A DNA stretch of 64,000 nt from Aureimonas sp. ME7 (GTDB lineage Bacteria > Pseudomonadota > Alphaproteobacteria > Rhizobiales > Rhizobiaceae). Where the stretch lies: assembly GCF_903970965.1 (NCBI RefSeq), contig NZ_CAJCKW010000001.1, positions 186,001 through 250,000 on the forward strand, read 5' to 3'. The notes under the pieces are model-generated. The model was given only the letters and a program-made list of their open reading frames with translations. It was not told where the DNA came from and did no database searches. Positions 17,477 to 26,385 of the stretch are shown here, in pieces. The position numbers and the translations under genes are program-made. How positions within the stretch are numbered: position 1 is the stretch's first letter; each line of letters opens with the position of its first letter.

Positions 17477-18352
17477 ATGTCCCCGGTGCTGCACCCCGCC
17501 GGCCTCACCGACACGGTGTTCTTCGACCTCGTGGGGGAGGACGGGGGGGAGCCCTGGCGCATCTTCCTCCATCGCCCGCCGGGGCCGGCGCCGGAGGGCG
17601 GCTGGCCGCTTCTGGCGATCACCGACGGCAACGCGATGATCGCCACCGCCGTCGACGCTGTGCGGGTGCAGGGGGCATATCCCGGCGGCACCAACGTGGC
17701 GCCGGGCGTCGTGATGGCGATCGGCTATCCGACGGAGGGCGCCTACGACCCTTGGCGCCGCTCCTTCGACCTGTCGCCTCCGCCCGGCCGTGCCTATCCG
17801 CCTTTCGCGGCGGACGGGCCGGAGGTGCGCACCGGGGGCGCCGATCGCTTTCTGCGCTTCATCGAGCGCGAAGCCTTGGCCGCGGCGGACGCGATCACCC
17901 CGATCAATCCGGCGCGGCGCACCTTGTTCGGCCATTCCTTCGGCGGCCTCTTCGCGCTCCATGCCCTGTTTTCGGGAACGCGGGCCTTCACCCGCTTCGT
18001 CGCCGCCAGCCCGACGATCGGCTGGGAGGACGGGGTGCTGACTCAAACGGAGCGCCGTTTTCTGGAAGCGCCGGCCTTGGGCGGGGAAGTGGTGGTTCAC
18101 CTGTCGGCGGGCGAATACGAGGGGGACGCGCTGGCCCCCTTCCAGTACGGGCGCGAGGACACGGCCGAACGGCTGGAAAGGGCGCGCACCGTTAGAACGG
18201 CGGCCTTGACCAGCGCCATGGCCGAGCGCCTCGCGCGTGTCCCGAACCTGCGCGTCCTTCACGAGACCTATCCCGGCGAAACCCATATGACGATGCTGCC
18301 GATCGCCGTTTCGCGAGCGGTGCGCGTCGCCTTTCCCGCCCGCGAGGACTGA
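17477..18352 (+). CDS. Alpha/beta hydrolase, ferric-siderophore esterase-like (IroE/Fes group)
   Basis: 291 residues. The nucleophile elbow GHSFGG near residue 155 and a late His in GETHMTM near 270 fit an esterase of the IroE/BesA/Fes type, with the N-terminal sandwich reading WRIFLHRPPGPAP. These hydrolyse trilactone or ester siderophores to release iron. Its position 23 bases after the receptor gene supports this over a generic esterase. No signal peptide, so cytoplasmic. The siderophore is not known. Confidence 0.82.
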   Translation: MSPVLHPAGLTDTVFFDLVGEDGGEPWRIFLHRPPGPAPEGGWPLLAITDGNAMIATAVDAVRVQGAYPGGTNVAPGVVMAIGYPTEGAYDPWRRSFDLSPPPGRAYPPFAADGPEVRTGGADRFLRFIEREALAAADAITPINPARRTLFGHSFGGLFALHALFSGTRAFTRFVAASPTIGWEDGVLTQTERRFLEAPALGGEVVVHLSAGEYEGDALAPFQYGREDTAERLERARTVRTAALTSAMAERLARVPNLRVLHETYPGETHMTMLPIAVSRAVRVAFPARED

Positions 18353-18483
18353 CGGCGGATCGCGAACCAAAGTATCGCGCAAGAAGATCAAGGAAGGAGC
18401 CGCCTCGCTTTTCTTGTCGCCTTCGGCCCTCTTCCATCGTAACGGACGAGGAAAAGGTTGTCGGCCGAGGGGAGCGTTGCGGA

Positions 18484-19131
18484 ATGGGGAATTCGATCGA
18501 GGGGGAAGGGCCGGCGGATCGCCGCCCGCTGGCCTCGCGCGGCACGCGCTGGGCGGGAGGGATGGCGCGGGCTCTTCTTCGCACGCGGGCGACGCCGAAC
18601 GGCATCTCGGCCACCGGCATCCTGTTCGCGGCCGGCGGCGGGCTCGCCTTCGCCTTCGCGCCGGGGCATCCGTGGCTGTTTCTCCTCGGCGCGTTCCTCG
18701 TCCAGATGCGCCTCCTGTGCAACCTTCTGGACGGCATGGTGGCGGTGGAAGGCGGGCGCGGATCGCCGACCGGCGCGCTCTTCAACGAGATCCCCGACCG
18801 ACTGGAAGACAGCGTCCTCTTGATCGGCTTCGGCTACGCGTCCGGCACACCCGAACTCGGCTTCGTGGCGGCGATCCTGGCAGTCCTGACCGCGTATCTC
18901 CGGGCCTTCGGCGCTTCGCTTGGCCTCGGCCAGGATTTCGGCGGGCCGATGGCCAAGCCCCAGCGCATGGCCGCGCTGACGATCGGCGGGGTCGTGGCCT
19001 TCCTCGAACTCGTCGTCCTCCATTCGCTTTACGTGCCGACCATCGTCCTCGCCGTCGTCCTTGCCGGAACGCTCTGGACCTGCCTGCGGCGCACCGCGCG
19101 CATGGCGAGAAGCTTGGAGGCGCGGCGATGA
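18484..19131 (+). CDS. CDP-alcohol phosphatidyltransferase family membrane protein (YnbA-like)
   Basis: 215 residues, several membrane helices. The active-site signature reads CNLLDGMVAVE-x6-TGALFNEIPDRLED: the canonical DxxDGxxAR-x8-GxxxDxxxD is altered at the first Asp (Asn) and the third (Asn), with the second and last kept. I recall such Asn-containing versions as a recognised subgroup that sits beside an acyltransferase and a CdsA-like protein, as here. It should transfer a phosphatidyl group from CDP-diacylglycerol to an unknown alcohol. It overlaps the next gene by four bases. Confidence 0.8.
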   Translation: MGNSIEGEGPADRRPLASRGTRWAGGMARALLRTRATPNGISATGILFAAGGGLAFAFAPGHPWLFLLGAFLVQMRLLCNLLDGMVAVEGGRGSPTGALFNEIPDRLEDSVLLIGFGYASGTPELGFVAAILAVLTAYLRAFGASLGLGQDFGGPMAKPQRMAALTIGGVVAFLELVVLHSLYVPTIVLAVVLAGTLWTCLRRTARMARSLEARR

Positions 19132-19733
19132 TCGACCATCTTCTCGTCGGCCTGTCGCGCTTTCTCGTCGGCGGGCGGCCGGACTGGATCGGCACGCAGC
19201 CCTCGCCCCGCCAGCGCATCTACTTCGCCAATCACGGCAGCCATCTCGACACGATCCTTCTCTGGGCGGCGATGCCGAAATCCTTGCGCGCCACCACCCA
19301 CCCGGTGGCCGCCGCCGACTATTGGGGGCGGGGGCGCCTTCGCCGGGCCATCGCGATCGGGCTCCTGAACTCGGTTCTCGTCGACCGCGCGGGCTCGGCG
19401 TCCGGCAAGGATCCGCTGGCCCCTTTGGAGGTCGAACTCGAGCGCGGCCATTCGCTGGTGATCTTCCCCGAAGGGACGCGGGGTGGGGAGCGGCTTCCCG
19501 GCCCGTTCAAGTCCGGCCTGTTCCGGCTGGCGACGCGCTTTCCGGAGGCCGAGCTCGTGCCGGTGTATCTGGAAAACCTGTCGCGCGCCTTCCCGCGCGG
19601 GGCGTTCCTGCCCGTGCCGATCTCCTGCCACGTGCGCATCGGGGCGCCGCTGCGGCTGGAGCCCGGCGAGGAAAAGGAGGCGTTCCTGGCGCGCGCGAGA
19701 AACGCGATCGTCGCCCTTTCGGAGGTGAAGTGA
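19128..19733 (+). CDS. 1-acyl-glycerol-3-phosphate acyltransferase-like protein (PlsC family)
   Basis: 201 residues with the acyltransferase motifs NHGSHLD (HxxxxD-type catalytic pair) near residue 35 and FPEGTRGGE near 117, with PVYLENL near 147. It would acylate a lysophospholipid or related acceptor at the inner membrane face. It sits between a phosphatidyltransferase and a CdsA-like gene, overlapping the first and leaving two bases to the second, so all three are one translational unit. Confidence 0.87.
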   Translation: MIDHLLVGLSRFLVGGRPDWIGTQPSPRQRIYFANHGSHLDTILLWAAMPKSLRATTHPVAAADYWGRGRLRRAIAIGLLNSVLVDRAGSASGKDPLAPLEVELERGHSLVIFPEGTRGGERLPGPFKSGLFRLATRFPEAELVPVYLENLSRAFPRGAFLPVPISCHVRIGAPLRLEPGEEKEAFLARARNAIVALSEVK

Positions 19734-19735
19734 CC

Positions 19736-20674
19736 GTGGATCCGACGCTTCTGACCCTTTTTGCCGGCCTCGTCGTGATCCTGGGCACCGCCAGCATCAC
19801 GGGCCGGGTCCTCGCCCGCCGGGTGACGAGCCCAGGCGGCCGGGCGACGGTGGACAATCTCAATGCGCGCATCCGCGCCTGGTGGCTGATGATCGCGATC
19901 TTTGCGCTCGCCTTCACCTTCGGCAAGGCGGTGACGCTGGTGCTCTTCGCACTGACCTCGTTCTATTGCCTGCGCGAGTTCATCTCGCTGACGCCCACGC
20001 GCCCCGCCGACCACCGGGCGCTGGCTTTCGCCTTCTACGTCTTCCTGCCCTTGCAATACGTCCTGATCGGGGTCGACTGGCAGTCGCTTTTTTCCATCGC
20101 CATTCCCGTCTACGCCTTTCTACTGCTGCCGGTCCTGGCGGTGCTGAAAGGGGAAACCGACGACTTCCTCGCCCGCACCGCGAAGGTGCAATGGGCCTTG
20201 ATGCTGACCGTCTACTGCATCAGCCACGCGCCGGCGCTGCTTCTTCTCAAGATCCCGGGCTTCGAAGGGCGGAGCGTCCTACTTCTCTTCTTCCTCGTCA
20301 CCGTGGTGCAGGCGAGCGATGTCCTCCAGTACATCTTCGGAAAGATCTGGGGTCGCCACAAGATCGCGCCGCTCGTCAGTCCGTCCAAGACCTGGGAAGG
20401 GTTCGTCGGCGGGGGAGTCAGCGCGACGCTTCTGGGTGCCGCCCTGTTCTGGATCACGCCCTTCGGGCCGCTGGAAGCTGGTGCCATGGCGGGCGCCATC
20501 GTGATCGCCGGCTTCTCGGGCGGGCTGGTCCTGTCCGCGATCAAGCGCTCCATGGGCGCCAAGGACTGGGGGCGGATGATCGAGGGCCATGGCGGGGCGC
20601 TGGACCGGATGGATTCGGTCACCTTCGCCGCCCCGCTCTTCTTCCACCTGACGAACTACTACTTCGTGCCGTGA
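19736..20674 (+). CDS. Phosphatidate cytidylyltransferase (CdsA/YnbB-like)
   Basis: 312 residues, about eight membrane segments. The CdsA signature is near the C-terminus: SPSKTWEGFVGGG near residue 218, then SAIKRSMGAKDWGRMIEGHGGALDRMDS near 265-290. It makes CDP-diacylglycerol from phosphatidic acid and CTP. The start is GTG 19736, two bases after the acyltransferase stop; no ATG is better placed. This is likely a dedicated copy serving the neighbouring phosphatidyltransferase, not the housekeeping CdsA. Confidence 0.87.
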   Translation: MDPTLLTLFAGLVVILGTASITGRVLARRVTSPGGRATVDNLNARIRAWWLMIAIFALAFTFGKAVTLVLFALTSFYCLREFISLTPTRPADHRALAFAFYVFLPLQYVLIGVDWQSLFSIAIPVYAFLLLPVLAVLKGETDDFLARTAKVQWALMLTVYCISHAPALLLLKIPGFEGRSVLLLFFLVTVVQASDVLQYIFGKIWGRHKIAPLVSPSKTWEGFVGGGVSATLLGAALFWITPFGPLEAGAMAGAIVIAGFSGGLVLSAIKRSMGAKDWGRMIEGHGGALDRMDSVTFAAPLFFHLTNYYFVP

Positions 20675-20707
20675 GAAGCAGCGTTTCCTGAAGGACGTGG
20701 CGGGCGC

Positions 20708-21670
20708 TCAGGCGACGCCGGCCACGAGTTCCTCGCTGCGCGCCCACAGCGCCTTCGCGCGCTCGCCGTCCGCCGCATAAGGGCGGACGCCGCCGCGAAT
20801 GCCCTCGCCGTCCTGCACGGCGGCGACCGCGCAGTCCTCGCAGTAGCGTCCGCCGACCTCGTCGGCTGCGGCGACGGCCGCCGCCCAGACCGTCGTTGCC
20901 GCCCCTTGCGGAATGGTCTTGTAGCGGAAGGGCGGTAGGCCGGCCGCCGCGTGCGAGGCGTCGATCCGCTCGATCAGCGCGGTTTCCTCGTCCGGTGTCA
21001 TGTGACGGGACAGTTCGGTGCGGATGCCGCCGGGGTGAACGGCGGCGGCCCGGATGCCGCTTGCCCGGAACCGGCGATCGAACTCGACGGCGAACAAGGC
21101 GTTGGCGGTCTTCGACCGGCCATAGGCGACCCAGGGGTCGTAGGGCGTGTGTTCGAAGTTCGGATCGGCGAGATCCACGTCGGCGAAGCGATGCCCGGCC
21201 GAGGACAGGGCGACGAGACGACTGCCCTCGCGCAGGAGCGGCGCGATGCGGTTCGCCAGAACGAAATGGCCAAGATGGTTGGTGCCGAACTGCGTCTCGA
21301 ACCCGTCCGCCGTCCGTCCGAACGGGGCCGCCATCACGCCGGCGTTCAGGATCACCGCGTCGAACGGCCGGCCGTCGGCGAGCAGTTGGTCGGCACAGGC
21401 GCGAACCGAGGCGAGCGAGGCAAGGTCGAGCTCTATGAGATGGAAGCTGCCGCCGCCATGCTCGGCCGCCGATCGAACGGGGGCCGTCGCGCCGTCCGCC
21501 TTGGCGAGGTCGCGCGCGGCGCCCACCACCTCGGCGCCGTGCGCGGCGAGCGCGCGGGCGGTCTCGATGCCGAGCCCGGCCGATGCGCCGGTGACCAGGA
21601 CGCGCTTGGCCGTCAGGTCGATGCCGGCGAGAACCTCGTTGGTCGTGGATTGAGCTCCGAATGGGGGCAT
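20708..21670 (-). CDS. Short-chain dehydrogenase/reductase
   Basis: 320 residues. Rossmann motif TGASAGLG near residue 27, NAG near 110, the catalytic YGRSK near 187 with its upstream Ser in ALSSAGH, and PGGIRTE near 215. The extended C-terminus (ESxAATTVWAA-like segment, then RYCEDC) is of the retinol-dehydrogenase/WWOX-like SDR group. It is divergent from the AraC gene at 21833, which probably controls it. Substrate unknown. Confidence 0.87.
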   Translation of the reverse strand: MPPFGAQSTTNEVLAGIDLTAKRVLVTGASAGLGIETARALAAHGAEVVGAARDLAKADGATAPVRSAAEHGGGSFHLIELDLASLASVRACADQLLADGRPFDAVILNAGVMAAPFGRTADGFETQFGTNHLGHFVLANRIAPLLREGSRLVALSSAGHRFADVDLADPNFEHTPYDPWVAYGRSKTANALFAVEFDRRFRASGIRAAAVHPGGIRTELSRHMTPDEETALIERIDASHAAAGLPPFRYKTIPQGAATTVWAAAVAAADEVGGRYCEDCAVAAVQDGEGIRGGVRPYAADGERAKALWARSEELVAGVA

Positions 21671-21832
21671 GGGTGATACACCTTCTCAAGCCGAGCCCGC
21701 CGGAAGCGGCCGGGTCTCGCCTTGTCGATATGGGCGGCGCGCTGCCCGGCCCCGTGCCCGATCGGATCGATTGCTTGCCTATTCCTATCAGCGAACTTGC
21801 GCGCCCGGCCGGAATTGCCGATCCTCCTTATC

Positions 21833-22723
21833 ATGCAGGACCTTCTCGATCGCATGACCCGGCGCATCCTGCGCCATGCCGACACCGATCATCGCAAAAC
21901 GGCGCTGCCGCGCGTCGGCTTCGGCATCTCGCGCGAGGCGGGCCGGGCGATGTCGTCGCACTACGAGCCGATGGCGTGCATCGTGCTTCAGGGCGCCAAG
22001 CAGGTGCTGATCGGGACCCAAGTCCTTCATTACGATGCGGCGACCTCGTTCGTCGCCTCGCTGGACCTGCCGGCCACGGGCTGCGTCACGCAGGCATCCG
22101 CGGACCGGCCCTATGTCGCGGCGGGGTTGGTGCTCGACCGCGAGCTCCTGTCGGCGATCGCGGCCGACATGCCGCCCGCGCCAAGCGGCGATCCGGTGCC
22201 GGGCTTCGGCGTCGCGCCGGTCACGATCGAGCTTCTGGAAGCCTTCGATGGGCTGATCGCGCTTTTGGAAAGGCCGGACGACGTCAGCTTTCTGGCGCCT
22301 TCGCGCGAGCGCGAGGTGCTGTATCGCCTGCTCCAGGGAACGCACGGGCCCATGCTGCGCCAGATCGGGCGCGAAGGCAGCCGCCTGTCGCGCGTGCGCC
22401 GAGCGATCGACTGGATCGCCGTTCACTTCGACCGGCCGATCCGAACCCAAACGCTGGCCGAGATCGCGGGCATGAGCGTTCCCTCGTTTCACCGCCATTT
22501 CAAGGCGGCCACCGCCATGAGCCCGCTGCAGTACCAGAAGCGGCTTCGACTCCAGACAGCGCGGCGGCTGGTTCTTTCGGACGGTGACGCCGGCCGGGCG
22601 GCCTATGCGGTGGGCTACGAGAGTGCCTCGCAGTTCAGCCGAGAATATGCCCGCCTGTTCGGCTGTCCGCCCTCGCGCGACGGCGCAGGGATGGAAGGGC
22701 GGCAAGCGGCGGAGGTGATCTGA
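21833..22723 (+). CDS. AraC-family regulator with AraC_N (PF06719-type) domain
   Basis: 296 residues. The N-terminal cupin-like domain (EPMACIVLQGAKQVLIGTQ, YDAATSFVASLDLP) is of the type found in AraC regulators paired with divergent oxidoreductase genes; the C-terminal two-helix-turn-helix domain includes LAEIAGMSVPSFHRHFKAATAMSPLQYQKRLRLQTARRLV and GYESASQFSREYARLFG. The 162-base gap to the divergent SDR gene would hold both promoters. The ATG at 21833 is chosen since the family N-terminus begins there. Confidence 0.87.
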   Translation: MQDLLDRMTRRILRHADTDHRKTALPRVGFGISREAGRAMSSHYEPMACIVLQGAKQVLIGTQVLHYDAATSFVASLDLPATGCVTQASADRPYVAAGLVLDRELLSAIAADMPPAPSGDPVPGFGVAPVTIELLEAFDGLIALLERPDDVSFLAPSREREVLYRLLQGTHGPMLRQIGREGSRLSRVRRAIDWIAVHFDRPIRTQTLAEIAGMSVPSFHRHFKAATAMSPLQYQKRLRLQTARRLVLSDGDAGRAAYAVGYESASQFSREYARLFGCPPSRDGAGMEGRQAAEVI

Positions 22724-22743
22724 CCAGGGTCTGCCCGACGGCG

Positions 22744-24351
22744 TCAGGCGCCGACCAGGGCGCGCGCCTCGGCCTGGGAAACGAGCTCGTGGGCGGACTG
22801 GCCCTGTTCGATGCCGGATTCCAGAAGCTCGGCATGGGCGGCCGAACCCGCGAAGCCGTCGGCGCTGACGGTCAGGCCCAACCCGTGGCCGAGGCCGGCC
22901 AGCGCGCGCACCATCCGGCCTGCGTCCGCGTCGCCGAGGCTTTCGGTGAACCGACGGTCGATCTTGACCTTGTCGATCCGGAATTCCTGCATGTGGTGGA
23001 GATTGGAATAGCCGGTGCCGAAATTGCCGAGCGCGATACCGACGCCGGCCGCGCGCAAGGGGCCGAGCGCGGTCCGGGCGGCGTCCAGATCGTAGACGAT
23101 GGTGCTTTCGGCGATCTCGATCTCCAGCCGGTTCGGCGAAAGGCCCGCTTGCCCAAGGATGTCCAGAATGCCGGCGGCCAGGGCGCGGTCCTTCAGCTGG
23201 CTCGGCAGGACGGCGACCGTCAGGAGAACGGAATCGGGCCATTCCATCGCGGCCGCGCAGGCCGAGGCGAGGATCCCGCGCGCCAGCTCGTGGATCAGAC
23301 CGGTTTCCTCCGCGATGGGAAGGAAACGCTCGGGCGGCACCGCGCCGCCGTCCTCGCCCTCCCAGGCGGGCACGGCCTCGAAGCCGACCACCGCACCGCT
23401 CGCCAGGTCGAAGGCGGGGCGGAACCGGGGCTGGATGCGCGTTTCGGCGAGCGCCCGCTTCAAGGCGCGCTCCATGCGCTCGCGCTCGCGCACGATCCGG
23501 TCCATGTCCTCCTCGAAGAAGCGGAAGGCGGAGCGCCGCTCCGCCTTGGCGCGGTATAGGGCGACGTCGGCCTTGCGGATGGCTTCGGCCGCATTTTGCG
23601 CGTCGCCCGGCAGGAGGGCGATCCCGATCCCCGTGCCGATCGGATGGGCGATCCGCCCCGTGCGGATCGGCTCCGACAGGGACTCGATGATGCGCAGCGC
23701 GATGCTGGAGGCGGCCTCCGGGCCCATCAGGTGGGGGGCCAAGACCACGAACTCGTCGCCGCCGAGCCGGGCGACGAGGTCGCCCTCGCGCATGGCGCGC
23801 AGGAGACGCTGGGCGACGATCACCAGAAGCTCGTCGCCGACGCTGTGCCCATGCGTGTCGTTGACCTGCTTGAAGCCGTTGAGATCGAGGATCAGGAGGG
23901 CATGGGAGGCACCGGCGGGGGGCGGGGAGGAGGCCGCGGTGCGCAGGGCCTCCTCGAACTGGCGCCGGTTGGGAAGGCCGGTCAGGGGGTCCTGATAGGC
24001 GAGTTCGCGCGCCAGTCGCTCGGCGGCGATGCGCCGGGTCATTTCCCGCTTCTGCTCGAAATAACGGCGCAGGGAGATGACGAGAAGCCCGAGCGCCAGA
24101 ACGCCGCCCAGAAGCAGGACCTCGTCGAGCTCCACGACCTCCTGGGCGGCGGTTTCATGGCCCTCCGTCATGAAGATATCGACCTCGAAGGCGATGTAGG
24201 TGAGCACCGCAAGGCTCGCGGCCAGAATTCCCAGATCGCGCAAGGCGGCACGCCAGCGCAGCAGCAGCCTGCGCGAGGGCGAGGACGCGCGCTCCTGCGC
24301 CCGACCGATGGTGCCGGGCATCCTGTCTTCGGTCGATAGCGTATCGGTCAT
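22744..24351 (-). CDS. Membrane GGDEF protein with degenerate EAL domain
   Basis: 535 residues. Two membrane segments (about 40-60 and 78-95) are followed by a GGDEF domain with intact GGDEF at 197-201 and the inhibitory RxxD site (REGD, 188-191), so it is probably an active, feedback-controlled diguanylate cyclase. The C-terminal EAL domain is eroded: EAL is EAV (325-327), the NxS metal Asn is lost (VAVLPSQ), DDFGTGYS is GNFGTGYS (442-449), and AEGVE is ADGFA. Metal binding should fail, leaving a c-di-GMP-binding or purely regulatory module. Cytoplasmic output; input domain absent beyond the membrane part. Confidence 0.9.
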   Translation of the reverse strand: MTDTLSTEDRMPGTIGRAQERASSPSRRLLLRWRAALRDLGILAASLAVLTYIAFEVDIFMTEGHETAAQEVVELDEVLLLGGVLALGLLVISLRRYFEQKREMTRRIAAERLARELAYQDPLTGLPNRRQFEEALRTAASSPPPAGASHALLILDLNGFKQVNDTHGHSVGDELLVIVAQRLLRAMREGDLVARLGGDEFVVLAPHLMGPEAASSIALRIIESLSEPIRTGRIAHPIGTGIGIALLPGDAQNAAEAIRKADVALYRAKAERRSAFRFFEEDMDRIVRERERMERALKRALAETRIQPRFRPAFDLASGAVVGFEAVPAWEGEDGGAVPPERFLPIAEETGLIHELARGILASACAAAMEWPDSVLLTVAVLPSQLKDRALAAGILDILGQAGLSPNRLEIEIAESTIVYDLDAARTALGPLRAAGVGIALGNFGTGYSNLHHMQEFRIDKVKIDRRFTESLGDADAGRMVRALAGLGHGLGLTVSADGFAGSAAHAELLESGIEQGQSAHELVSQAEARALVGA

Positions 24352-24541
24352 GACGGGAACTCGCGGGAAAGGCGCGGACCCGGATCACCCCCGGAACGAG
24401 CGCCGAACAGAACCACGGGGCATGGCCCTGCAGTAGATGTCTCAACCGGCGAAAAATGGAAGACAATCTGAGGTTTTGCCCCATGCCTTCGCCCATGTCG
24501 GGGAAGGGGGACGAGGATCTGCGCGCTCCCTTGTCGCCCCG

Positions 24542-24853
24542 TCAGCGTCCGGAGGGCGGCGCCGACCACATTTCGGCATCGTCGACATGGGCTTTGCGCG
24601 TCTTCTTGTCGTAGAGACAGAGCACCGCACGCGCCGAGCCCCGCGTTCGGTCCGATACCAGCATGGCGACCACGCCCACGCGGTCGTCGAACCCGACGAT
24701 CCGGGACGGGCGGGCGTTGCGCAAACCGCTGGCGGCAAGGCAGGCCTTCTCGACGCGGGCGTCGAACTCGGCCCATGCATCCGGGCTCGATGCGACGGCC
24801 GGTCCAACCGCAAGGGCGATGGCGAGGGCGGCGAGGCGGATTCGGTTCGTCAT
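24542..24853 (-). CDS. Small exported protein of unknown function
   Basis: 103 residues beginning MTNRIRLAALAIALAVG with a likely signal peptide cut near AVASSP. The mature part (AWAEFDARVEKACLAASG, then VGFDDRVGVVAMLVSDRT and VLCLYDKKTRKAHVDDAEMW) has two cysteines and resembles small periplasmic proteins of Hyphomicrobiales without assigned function. The frame stays open upstream to 25165, but that part overlaps the neighbour and lacks coding character. Same strand as the GGDEF gene, 190 bases upstream of it. Confidence 0.65.
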   Translation of the reverse strand: MTNRIRLAALAIALAVGPAVASSPDAWAEFDARVEKACLAASGLRNARPSRIVGFDDRVGVVAMLVSDRTRGSARAVLCLYDKKTRKAHVDDAEMWSAPPSGR

Positions 24854-24894
24854 GGAGTGTCGGTGCCTCTTCGGTAGCCTCTTACGGTGTTTTC

Positions 24895-26358
24895 TCAGCG
24901 CCGCCCGAACCATTGTCCGAGCGTCAGCGTCGACGCTTCGTCCGGGGGCGAGCGCCAGAATTCGGCGACCTCGGCCCGCCAAACCCGGAACGAGAAGCGG
25001 AAGCACCAGCGCAGGTGGGCACGAAGCTCCCGGTCGGGATGGGCGAGAGCGCGCGCGAGCGCACGGGGACGCGCGTGAACGGCCAGCTCCATCAGCTTCA
25101 CCAGGCAGAAGATCGCTGAGGCCGACAGGTGGCGCGAGGCGAGCAACTGGTTGCGATAGTCCCATTTGGCGAGATCGCGCTGGATCACGACGCGCCGCTC
25201 GTTGTCCGCCGTCCAGTCCGACCAGCGATGGGGCGTGACATACATCGCGTTCAGGAGATCGGGATCGTAGAGCGAGACCTGACGGATGGCGCGGGCGTAG
25301 TCGGCAAAGCGCTCCTCCTCGAAGCCGACGATATGGCCGAGCATGGACAGGATGCCGTGCTCGCGCAGGAGCGCCACCGCGCGCTGGTCCTCCATCGTGG
25401 TGGAGCCTTTGCGGATGGCCCGGAGCGTTGCGGGATCGGTGGTCTCAATCCCCATGAGGACGCAGATCATGCCGGCGCGCTTCATCAGGGGCAGGAGGTC
25501 GGCGTCGCGCACGATGTCGGTGGCGCGGATCGTGGCGAACAGGCGCACGGGCACGTTCTCGTCCGCCATCGCCTGGAGGAACTCGCGCCACAGGCGCTTG
25601 GAGGAGGTCGGGTTCTCGTCCGCCAGATCCACGAAACGGACGCCGTGGTTGCGGTGGAGGGAGGCGATCTCGGCGGCGACCGCTCGCGGGTCGCGGTAGC
25701 GCCACTTCGTCCAGAACTGGTACTGGCCGCAATAGGCGCAGGAATGCGGGCAGCCGCGCGAGAACTGGACGATGGCCGCGCGCCCGAGCCCGAAGCACTG
25801 GTAGAGGTCCCAGTTCTCGATCAGCTCCCAGCCGACGCGCCATTCGTCGAGGCGGCGCAGCATGGGTGCCGGCGCGTTGGTTTGGATGCGGCCGCCTTCG
25901 CCGCGGAAGGTGATGCCGGAAACGCCGGCAAGCGGCGCGCCCTCCAACAGGGCTTCCACCAGCGCCGATGCCACGGCCTCGCCTTCGCCGCGCACCACGA
26001 TATCGACCGCCGGTTCCTCGGCAAGGACGTCCTCGGCGTGATAGGTCGGATAAACGCCGCCATAAACGGTGACGACCTCCGGCAACGCTCGCTTGGCCGC
26101 GCGCATGACCTCGAGCGAGGCGGGGTGGGCGGGCGTCGAGCCGGCGTGTCCCGTCATCACGACGCCCGGCGCGAAGTCGGCGATCGCCCGCTCGATCTCC
26201 TCGGGCGAAAGATGGCCGCGTTCGGCATCCAGGAGGCGGACCTCGTGGCCGGCGTCGATCAAGGGGCCGCCGAGGCACAGGAGGCCGAAGGGAATCTGGT
26301 GCCCGACGCCGCGCGAGGTGAGCGAGAGGTAGGGCGGATTGACGAGGAGGATGCGGAT
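24895..26358 (-). CDS. BchE-like cobalamin-binding radical SAM protein with non-standard start
   Basis: An N-terminal B12-binding domain is followed by a radical SAM core with RGCPHSCAYCGQ (CxxxCxxC) and a BchE-type C-terminal region. BchE makes the fifth ring of bacteriochlorophyll anaerobically, but no photosynthesis genes are nearby and many non-phototrophs carry relatives of unknown role. The conserved start, RILLVNPPYLSL, is fully encoded, yet its expected first codon at 26356-26358 is ATC rather than ATG, with GGGAG ten bases upstream. No ATG, GTG or TTG lies between it and the upstream stop. The first standard start is TTG 26262, which would remove the first beta strand of the B12 domain (455 instead of 487 residues). 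Confidence 0.75.
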   Translation of the reverse strand: MRILLVNPPYLSLTSRGVGHQIPFGLLCLGGPLIDAGHEVRLLDAERGHLSPEEIERAIADFAPGVVMTGHAGSTPAHPASLEVMRAAKRALPEVVTVYGGVYPTYHAEDVLAEEPAVDIVVRGEGEAVASALVEALLEGAPLAGVSGITFRGEGGRIQTNAPAPMLRRLDEWRVGWELIENWDLYQCFGLGRAAIVQFSRGCPHSCAYCGQYQFWTKWRYRDPRAVAAEIASLHRNHGVRFVDLADENPTSSKRLWREFLQAMADENVPVRLFATIRATDIVRDADLLPLMKRAGMICVLMGIETTDPATLRAIRKGSTTMEDQRAVALLREHGILSMLGHIVGFEEERFADYARAIRQVSLYDPDLLNAMYVTPHRWSDWTADNERRVVIQRDLAKWDYRNQLLASRHLSASAIFCLVKLMELAVHARPRALARALAHPDRELRAHLRWCFRFSFRVWRAEVAEFWRSPPDEASTLTLGQWFGRR

Positions 26359-26385
26359 TTTGGAAAAACTCCCGGCGAACGTCTT

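Noticed and set aside
24895-26358. Naming the radical SAM gene bchE and inferring phototrophy
   Set aside because: No other bacteriochlorophyll or reaction-centre gene is in the window, and BchE-like proteins occur in non-phototrophs.
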